DNA of 64,000 nt from UBA11358 sp049517655. Lineage in GTDB: Bacteria; Verrucomicrobiota; Verrucomicrobiia; Limisphaerales; UBA11358. The notes beneath the pieces are model-generated. The model saw only the letters and a program-made list of their open reading frames with translations, ran no database searches and was not told where the DNA came from. The stretch lies in assembly GCA_049517655.1 (NCBI GenBank), contig JBEKRQ010000002.1, positions 682,001 through 746,000 on the forward strand, given 5' to 3'. Position 1 is the first letter of the stretch, and every line of letters begins with the position of its first letter. The position numbers and the translations under genes are program-made. Positions 58,267-64,000 of the stretch are shown piece by piece.

Positions 58267-60126
58267 ATGAGCAGCACAGAGAAACACCACTTTCAGGCCG
58301 AAATTCAACAGTTGCTGGATATAGTCATCCATTCGCTTTATACGGATAAGGAGATCTTTGTGCGTGAGTTGATTTCCAATGCTGCCGACGCGTGTGAAAA
58401 GCTCCGGTTCTTCCAAACTTCAGGCCAAGGGGTTTTCCAGCCGGAAATTCCTTCGACGATTTCAGTTACTACTGACGAAAAGGAAAATACGATGACTTTT
58501 TCGGACACCGGCATCGGCATGACCCGTGAGGACATGGTAGAAAATTTAGGAACCATTGCTCACTCAGGCACCCGGTCTTTCCTTCAGACGTTGAAGGACG
58601 CGAACAAGAAGATTGATGCCAATCTGATCGGACAGTTTGGAGTGGGATTTTATTCCGCATTTATGGTGGCCGACAAGGTCACGGTGCTGACCCGGTCGCA
58701 CATTCCTGAAGAGGAAGGATGGAAGTGGATCAGTGAAGGCGCCGGCGGGTATGAGATGGAACCGGCCAGCGATTTGCCGCGTGGCACGAAAATCATCCTT
58801 CATCTTAAAGAAGAGGCGCGAAAATTTCTTAAGGAGCATGAAATTGAGCGAATCATCAAGCGCTATTCCAATTTCGTTCAGTTTCAAATCCAATTGAATG
58901 GCAAAACGCTCAATACCGTTCAAGCCATCTGGTCACGAAGCAAAAATGAGATTAAAGACGAGGAATACGCGGAATTTTACCGGTACATCGCCCACGATCA
59001 AGAGGGCCCCATGTGCCGTTTCCACTTCACCGCAGATGCGCCATTGACCATCCAGGCATTGCTCTTTGTGCCGTGCCGCAACCCCGAACTCATGGGAATG
59101 TCACGGATCGAATCTGATGTGAGTCTCTATTGCCGGAAAATTTTAATCCAGGCACGGGCAAAGGGCCTTTTCCCGGATTGGCTGCGCTTTTTGAAAGGGG
59201 TGGTGGATAGCGAAGATCTGCCGTTGAACATTTCGCGCGAGACTTTGCAGGATACTTCCCTCATGCAGAAGCTCAATAAAGTTCTCACGAGCCGTTTTTT
59301 AAAGTTCCTGGAGGAACAGGCGGAAAAGAACCCTGAAGCTTATGATAAGTTTTATGCCGTTTTCAATCGGTACCTCAAGGAAGGCGTTATTACCGAATTC
59401 ACTCACGTCGGCGCGCTCGGCAAGCTTCTGCGCTATGAATCATCAACCCTGGCCCCGGGAAACAAGACCTCCCTGGCCGACTACGTGAAACGGATGAAGC
59501 CCGACCATAAGGAAATTTATTATTTACTGGCTCCGCACCGGGAAGCGGCGGAGAGCAGTCCTTACTTTGAAGTTTTTCAGGCGCGCCAGTACGAAGTGCT
59601 GTTTTTGTATGAGCCGATTGATGAATTTGCAATGGAACACCTGTACGGGTTTGAAGACAAAACCTTGGTGCCGGTTGAAAAGGCGGAAGTGAGCCTTCCG
59701 GATACGGACAAGCAGACGGGAGCGCTTTCGGCTGAGCAGGCTCAAGCGCTCGTGAAATGGCTCAAAGAATTGCTGGGTAATCGAATTGAGCAAGTACGGG
59801 TCACCAAGCGACTCGTTGAAAGCCCCGCGGCTATTTTTGAGAGTGACAAGTTTATGGCTTCAGGCAGACGGCAACTGTTGAGATTAATGAAAACAACTCC
59901 CGGAAATTCACCGTTCCGGCACGATCTCGAAATAAATCCAAATCACGAAATCATATCCGGGCTGGAAAAAATACGTCATACAAACCCTACCTTGGCCGGC
60001 AAAGTGGCAGAACAGCTGTTGGATAACGCCAGGATCGCGGCCGGCACCCTGGAAGATCCCCGTCCCATGTTGAAACGCTTGAATGAATTGATGCAGCACG
60101 CCATGACGGTGCCGGGTTCGGAATAA
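58267..60126 (+). CDS. htpG: Molecular chaperone HtpG (Hsp90)
   Basis: 619 aa. The N-terminal ATPase domain has FQAEIQQLLDIVIHSLYTDK, EIFVRELISNAADACEKLRF, TFSDTGIGMTREDMVENLGT and IGQFGVGFYSAFMVADKV. The middle domain has GVVDSEDLPLNISRETLQDT, and the C-terminal dimerisation domain is complete. HtpG folds stress-damaged and some regulatory proteins. The start region has no Shine-Dalgarno; only AAAAGAATC precedes the ATG, consistent with a leaderless message. It is a stand-alone gene, convergent with nothing. Confidence 0.97.
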   Translation: MSSTEKHHFQAEIQQLLDIVIHSLYTDKEIFVRELISNAADACEKLRFFQTSGQGVFQPEIPSTISVTTDEKENTMTFSDTGIGMTREDMVENLGTIAHSGTRSFLQTLKDANKKIDANLIGQFGVGFYSAFMVADKVTVLTRSHIPEEEGWKWISEGAGGYEMEPASDLPRGTKIILHLKEEARKFLKEHEIERIIKRYSNFVQFQIQLNGKTLNTVQAIWSRSKNEIKDEEYAEFYRYIAHDQEGPMCRFHFTADAPLTIQALLFVPCRNPELMGMSRIESDVSLYCRKILIQARAKGLFPDWLRFLKGVVDSEDLPLNISRETLQDTSLMQKLNKVLTSRFLKFLEEQAEKNPEAYDKFYAVFNRYLKEGVITEFTHVGALGKLLRYESSTLAPGNKTSLADYVKRMKPDHKEIYYLLAPHREAAESSPYFEVFQARQYEVLFLYEPIDEFAMEHLYGFEDKTLVPVEKAEVSLPDTDKQTGALSAEQAQALVKWLKELLGNRIEQVRVTKRLVESPAAIFESDKFMASGRRQLLRLMKTTPGNSPFRHDLEINPNHEIISGLEKIRHTNPTLAGKVAEQLLDNARIAAGTLEDPRPMLKRLNELMQHAMTVPGSE

Positions 60127-60257
60127 ACACCAGCTTCAGATCTTCCATGGGCGATTGGGCATGCGGTTTTGATTTGGCGCGCAGGTCGCCGGTGCCGGCG
60201 CGGGTTTGCATGGGGTTTTTGCTTTGCTTCCACCAGGTATTTCGCTAAGTGTCGTCC

Positions 60258-61568
60258 ATGACTCGCAACGTTCGCTCTTGTGTGGGATTGTTACTTTTGT
60301 CCCTCTGGACAATTGTTTCTTGTTCGAGCGCGGACGATTCATTAAGCGTCGGAACGGCCAGACGGGACATCACGCCCAAGGAGCCGTTGCCCCTTTGGGG
60401 ATATTCTTCTTATCACGACGCCCTTTCCCAAGGGACTTTGGACCCGCTTTATGCCAATGCACTGGTCGTGCAACTCGGGGGTAAGAAACTCGCCATCGTG
60501 AGTCTGGATCTTGGCAGACCTCCCGCGGAGGATTTGCTGAATAATATTCGGAAGCGAATCAAGAGCAAGACGGGAATTGAATATTCGTTTATTGCGGCGA
60601 CCCATACTCACCATGGTCCGGTGCTGGAACTTTCCGATCAAACCGGTAAGGGCAGAGGTCGATTCAATTCCGCTCTTCGTTACTACAGTCAACTGGAGGA
60701 TTCCATCGTCGATGCCGTTGTCAAGGCAGCTGATAATCTCAAACCTGCCAAAATGGCGGTGGGTGGAATTCAACTAACCAACTTCAACTATAATCGCCAT
60801 ACGCAATTTCAGCCTGCGCCACAGGATACAGATCTCGTCGTTTTGCGCTTTGACGACCTTTCTGGCAAACCCATCGCCATTCTCGTGAATTTTGCGGCGC
60901 ATCCGACCTTGGTTCCGGAGTCCTTGCTGAAATATTCCGCTGATTACCCAGGAGTAGTAGAAAAAATCGTTGAAAAGGACACGGGAGCCGATGTTCTTTT
61001 TATGCAAGGAGCTACCGGCGATCTGGCTGCCAATGGCAAAGATTACGAGAAATTCGGCAAAGATTTGGCGAAAGAAGTTGTCAAGCTTGATTCTTCTCTG
61101 AGGACAAAGGAAGTGATTCATCCGGCTCTTCAAGTAAAAGAAGAAAGATTTACCTTCAAATCGCGTGTCAATCTAAATGATCCGATGGTGCGAAATCAAT
61201 TGGACAAGACCTTTTTCCCCAAATTGGTAGCAAATTATGTGGATGAGTATGCCCACGGTATTCGCCCGCGTCTTACGGTGGCAGTTCTTAACGGGGAAAT
61301 TGCTTTGGTTGGTGTCTCGGGCGAGTTTTTCTGCAACCACGCGCTTCGGCTGAAGGAACGAGCACGCGTGAAAAAACTTCTCTTTTTCGGATTTTGTAAT
61401 GGTTACGATCAATACTTTCCGACGATCGAAGCGGCCGCCGAAGGAGGTTATGGCACGGACAATATTTCCGCTCCGGCTGCTATTGGGGCAGGAGAGCAAA
61501 TGATGAACACAGCGCTAATTTGGATTTACGAAATGCAGCAACCGCAGGGTGCAGCTCCAAGCTTTTGA
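60258..61568 (+). CDS. Neutral/alkaline ceramidase-like lipoprotein
   Basis: About 436 aa from ATG 60258 (a GTG at 60249 is also possible). The N-terminus RSCVGLLLLSLWTIVSCSSA has a lipobox-like end with Cys, so it is probably a lipoprotein. The family region includes VGTARRDITPKEPLPLWGYS near 30, THTHHGPVLELSDQTGKGRG near 110 (metal-binding His), NFAAHPTLVPESLLKYSADY near 208 and FMQGATGDLAANG near 240. These are the neutral ceramidase N-terminal-domain features; relatives act on N-acyl or ester bonds of unclear substrates. The C-terminal Ig domain of true ceramidases is missing. Confidence 0.85.
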   Translation: MTRNVRSCVGLLLLSLWTIVSCSSADDSLSVGTARRDITPKEPLPLWGYSSYHDALSQGTLDPLYANALVVQLGGKKLAIVSLDLGRPPAEDLLNNIRKRIKSKTGIEYSFIAATHTHHGPVLELSDQTGKGRGRFNSALRYYSQLEDSIVDAVVKAADNLKPAKMAVGGIQLTNFNYNRHTQFQPAPQDTDLVVLRFDDLSGKPIAILVNFAAHPTLVPESLLKYSADYPGVVEKIVEKDTGADVLFMQGATGDLAANGKDYEKFGKDLAKEVVKLDSSLRTKEVIHPALQVKEERFTFKSRVNLNDPMVRNQLDKTFFPKLVANYVDEYAHGIRPRLTVAVLNGEIALVGVSGEFFCNHALRLKERARVKKLLFFGFCNGYDQYFPTIEAAAEGGYGTDNISAPAAIGAGEQMMNTALIWIYEMQQPQGAAPSF

Positions 61569-61655
61569 CAATCCAGATCCGGCGTGGTTGAGGAACGCCG
61601 CACTTTTCAATCGCCGTTTACAATGTAGGACGATACCTGAAAAAATGCCCGTTGT

Positions 61656-63020
61656 TCAATGGCTCGCCGGATGTGTTCCATCAGGGGAATTCGGAACGTC
61701 TGCCTTCCTGGCTTTCAGAGCACGCAAGGCAAGGAGCGTTCGTTTTTCCTGGGAAAGATTATCCAGTTTGGAATTCTGTGTTTCAACTCTGACGTCAACG
61801 TGCTGATTTTCGCGATTGCGCGGCTTGCCATCCAGTGGAACACTCCGGGATATTTTCTGAAAGAAGTTCTCAAAGTCGGCAATGTCGATTTTTGAAACGA
61901 AATTTAACGCAGCTGTCCTCGAAGCTTCCGATACTGTCTTAAACCGCTGATGCTGGGTCAGGAGGACATGGAGGGCGTCTTGCCATGGTGCAATATTCTG
62001 CTCAGGCACCATGGGAGTCGGCGAACTGCGTGAGTCGAAACCCTTCTCGTAGCTGTCTATCGGATGCACCAGCAGGATGTAGTCAACACCCAACTTCGCT
62101 TCCGCCAACCCGCCCACATTACTGGCTATGACTGGAATGCCGCGAAGCATGGCCTCGACAACTATTATTCCAAACGCCTCCGGCCACAAGGACGGTACTA
62201 ATAGCACGCGAGTCTTGGCCAGGACTGTCCCAATGTCATCCGACGGTTCAAGAATTGTGACATTTGACGACGCTTTCAACTTTGCGAGATCCGCTTCGGT
62301 GGTCCCCCACGCAGGTAACGCAGAAAACTCAACGTGGGGAAACAGCTCCAGCAACTTTAAAAAGATGGATATGCCTTTGTAGGCACAAGGATTGATAAAA
62401 GTAACAAACCCCCGTTCAAACGATGTCGAATGGGTGAAGGGGGCACTGCCATAGACTGGGAACCGCAACACCGACGACTCCAAGCCTCCCCATCGAGATA
62501 TGTAGTCCTTCAAAAATGTGCTGACGGTGATGATTCCATTCACTTGTCCAATCAACTGGGCGGTAGCAGAGCTTTTGAATATGGCGTGGGGACCAAAAGG
62601 CAGATCGAGCGCACAGTGGACTAAATAGATAACCGGAGCGAGACCAGATTCCAGCGCAGCTGCCAGGAGCAATTGCCCGGGATCTTGGGAGGAAACCATG
62701 ATTTCATCTGGCTTGAAAAGACTGGCTTGCTTCAGAACATAGCGGTGAAGGCGGTCAGAGTTAAAAACTGCATGCACTTCAACTCCTTTGTAGTGAAACA
62801 CATAGGCTTCAGCGGATTGCGAATGCACCTGTATCTTTCGGGCGGCTAATTCACGTGCGAATTCACCCAAAGACTGTGGACCATGACTCCCGATGGCGGG
62901 AGCGATTGCCTGACATTCATGACCTCGCTGAGCCAGCCCCTCCAACAGCAATCGATTCGCCTTGTTCGCGCCTCCGAAGGTCGGGACATACAACATGTTT
63001 TGCAACAAAAGAAGTCTCAT
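61656..63020 (-). CDS. Family 4-type glycosyltransferase with an NRPS-linker-like tail
   Basis: 454 aa. GT-B fold: MRLLLLQNMLYVPTFGGANK and ANRLLLEGLAQRGHECQAIA at the start. The donor-binding part LLVPSLWPEAFGIIVVEAML and RGIPVIASNVGGLAE near 275-305 holds the E-x7-E pattern. The last 60 residues are not part of the fold; they contain LDNLSQEKRTLLALRALKAR, resembling the linker LSxEKRxLLxxxL often seen at the start of condensation domains or after carrier domains of NRPS proteins. It follows the FkbH-like/carrier gene at 160 bases on the same strand, which suggests that it glycosylates the product. It is convergent with the ceramidase-like gene. Confidence 0.88.
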   Translation of the reverse strand: MRLLLLQNMLYVPTFGGANKANRLLLEGLAQRGHECQAIAPAIGSHGPQSLGEFARELAARKIQVHSQSAEAYVFHYKGVEVHAVFNSDRLHRYVLKQASLFKPDEIMVSSQDPGQLLLAAALESGLAPVIYLVHCALDLPFGPHAIFKSSATAQLIGQVNGIITVSTFLKDYISRWGGLESSVLRFPVYGSAPFTHSTSFERGFVTFINPCAYKGISIFLKLLELFPHVEFSALPAWGTTEADLAKLKASSNVTILEPSDDIGTVLAKTRVLLVPSLWPEAFGIIVVEAMLRGIPVIASNVGGLAEAKLGVDYILLVHPIDSYEKGFDSRSSPTPMVPEQNIAPWQDALHVLLTQHQRFKTVSEASRTAALNFVSKIDIADFENFFQKISRSVPLDGKPRNRENQHVDVRVETQNSKLDNLSQEKRTLLALRALKARKADVPNSPDGTHPASH

Positions 63021-63179
63021 CGGACATCACTCTGCGCATTGAGCCAAGCCTCAATCTTCAGACTCATGGTCTAGTCTGGATCAATTTACACGGTTTAGCA
63101 AAATCCGCATATTACAAGTTTAGAATCGGGCAAAGCCACGATCGTCGCGCGCGACATGTTGCTTGCGTCAGTTACAGTT

Positions 63180-64000
63180 CTATTTTTTCTCATTTATTTC
63201 TAAATCATTTGCTTTATCCCTCAACAAAAGTTTGGCCTCATCGTCCGAGATGGCTTCAAGCTCTTGGACCGCGGCGTCCATGTCTTGAGCGTTCATTCTG
63301 CCAATAACCTCCTGCTCGATGACTCCGGCCAGTTGTGCTATGGTCGGTTTTTCCAAGATTACATTCAACGGCAACTCCACTCCAAACACTTTTCTGATAC
63401 GAGAGATCAAAACCGTCCCGAGCAGGGAATGTCCGCCGAGTTCAATGAAATTATCGTGGATGCCAACCCGTTCCAACCGAAGGATGTTGACCCAGATTGT
63501 CGCCAGCATTTCTTCAATCGGGGTCCTAGGGGCGACACAACCTTTTTGTTCAGGGGGGAATTGCCGTTGCTGATCGTCGATTGCCTTGTCGATTTGTTCC
63601 ACATCACACAATTGAGTGGCGATACGCATGGCTGTCTTTGAGTCGAGCCGGTAGGACGTTGGGACGACATGATTTTGCACAGGTACAGACACAGAAGCAG
63701 ATTTCTTCTGTGAGGGGGCATATTTGGCGGAGGCGGCCTCACCAACTGGGATTTGAAAAGAGGATCGGCCTTCAGATTCTTCGACGAATACTCCTCCGGT
63801 ACTTTCGAGGAATTCCATCACCGGTCTGTTTCTTGAGGTATGCACAATAGAAAAGTGAATCTGTTTCACTCCCCGCTCCAGTCCCCGTTTGCCCAGGTGC
63901 GCGAGCATTTGGTGCTCAATCCCGCGGCCCAAAGCACGGCAACTCAACAGGAAGGAATCAACGTGCAAAACGCCTGACATTTCTTCGCTGAACATGGCGC
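63180..64000 (-). CDS. FkbH-like protein with C-terminal carrier domain (5' part outside window)
   Basis: Only the last 273 codons are in the window; the frame is open to base 64000. The first 70 residues (MSGVLHVDSFLLSCRALGRG, IEHQMLAHLGKRGLERGVKQ) match the C-terminal GNAT-like region of FkbH-type HAD phosphatases. These load glyceryl units from 1,3-bisphosphoglycerate onto carrier proteins. After a Pro/Ser/Val-rich linker comes a peptidyl-carrier domain with the phosphopantetheine motif FIELGGHSLLGTVLISRIR. The sequence ends with EAISDDEAKLLLRDKA. Such fused proteins belong to NRPS/PKS systems, so the cluster should continue past the right edge. The HAD catalytic motifs themselves are not visible here. 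Confidence 0.83.
   Translation of the reverse strand, partial: AMFSEEMSGVLHVDSFLLSCRALGRGIEHQMLAHLGKRGLERGVKQIHFSIVHTSRNRPVMEFLESTGGVFVEESEGRSSFQIPVGEAASAKYAPSQKKSASVSVPVQNHVVPTSYRLDSKTAMRIATQLCDVEQIDKAIDDQQRQFPPEQKGCVAPRTPIEEMLATIWVNILRLERVGIHDNFIELGGHSLLGTVLISRIRKVFGVELPLNVILEKPTIAQLAGVIEQEVIGRMNAQDMDAAVQELEAISDDEAKLLLRDKANDLEINEKK

Overview
The window looks like a chromosomal segment of a heterotrophic, Gram-negative-type bacterium, most plausibly a Verrucomicrobiota member of the Pedosphaera/Limisphaerales kind. That is an inference from the mixture of genes: PEP-CTERM proteins, Thr/Asn-rich secreted proteins, a GHL10 hydrolase, neutral-ceramidase-like and GH30 enzymes, a large kdp locus and many dispersed short inverted repeats. 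No rRNA is present to test it.

Layout. 1-4.8 kb is the classic translation/RNA cluster infB-rbfA-nrnA-truB-ribF. It is followed by the primary sigma factor gene (rpoD) overlapping a UPF0173 hydrolase. On the minus strand, 13.73-7.68 kb is a potassium-uptake unit: promoter, c-di-AMP (ydaO-type) riboswitch, a small membrane ORF, kdpF-kdpA-kdpB-kdpC, and a KdpD without histidine kinase. 13.8-22.9 kb holds a GHL10 hydrolase, RNase P RNA, a coiled-coil zinc-ribbon protein, a PurD-like ATP-grasp enzyme, a HAF-repeat PEP-CTERM protein lying between tRNA-Thr and a copy of that tRNA's 3' end, a protein of unknown function, proA and an L,D-transpeptidase. 22.9-34.9 kb holds argA, a large secreted protein with a C39-like core, hisC, a pta split into two genes, alr, an arginyltransferase-like gene and a secreted SMP-30-like protein. 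35-38.8 kb holds a nitroreductase, a receiver protein with a decayed duplicate of its 3' end, a 29-bp perfect hairpin and plsC. 38.9-43.7 kb is argB-argD-argF, followed by a serine hydrolase gene lying between the argF 3' end and a diverged second copy of that 3' end. 43.7-49 kb holds an RluA-type enzyme, a SurA/PpiD-like protein, hemB and a TM-helix-repeat channel. 49-64 kb is accessory: transposase and recombinase remnants, palindromic elements, an AraC regulator, GH30, two paralogous secreted proteins, an OpgC-like acyltransferase, htpG, a ceramidase-like lipoprotein, and at the right edge a glycosyltransferase beside the 3' end of an FkbH-like/carrier-protein gene. The last is probably the border of an NRPS/PKS cluster.

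Most striking: (1) the kdp unit seems to meet c-di-AMP at two levels, a riboswitch and a kinase-less KdpD keeping the USP domain. (2) Short repeats of several families (7-bp tandem repeats, REP-like double hairpins, inverted 'ACCGCAGAG'-type repeats) sit within coding sequences in frame, or at gene edges where they reshape termini (467-aa protein, proA, L,D-transpeptidase, alr, hisC). (3) Three genes (tRNA-Thr, argF, the receiver gene) have second copies of their 3' ends nearby, two of them bracketing one cargo gene each.
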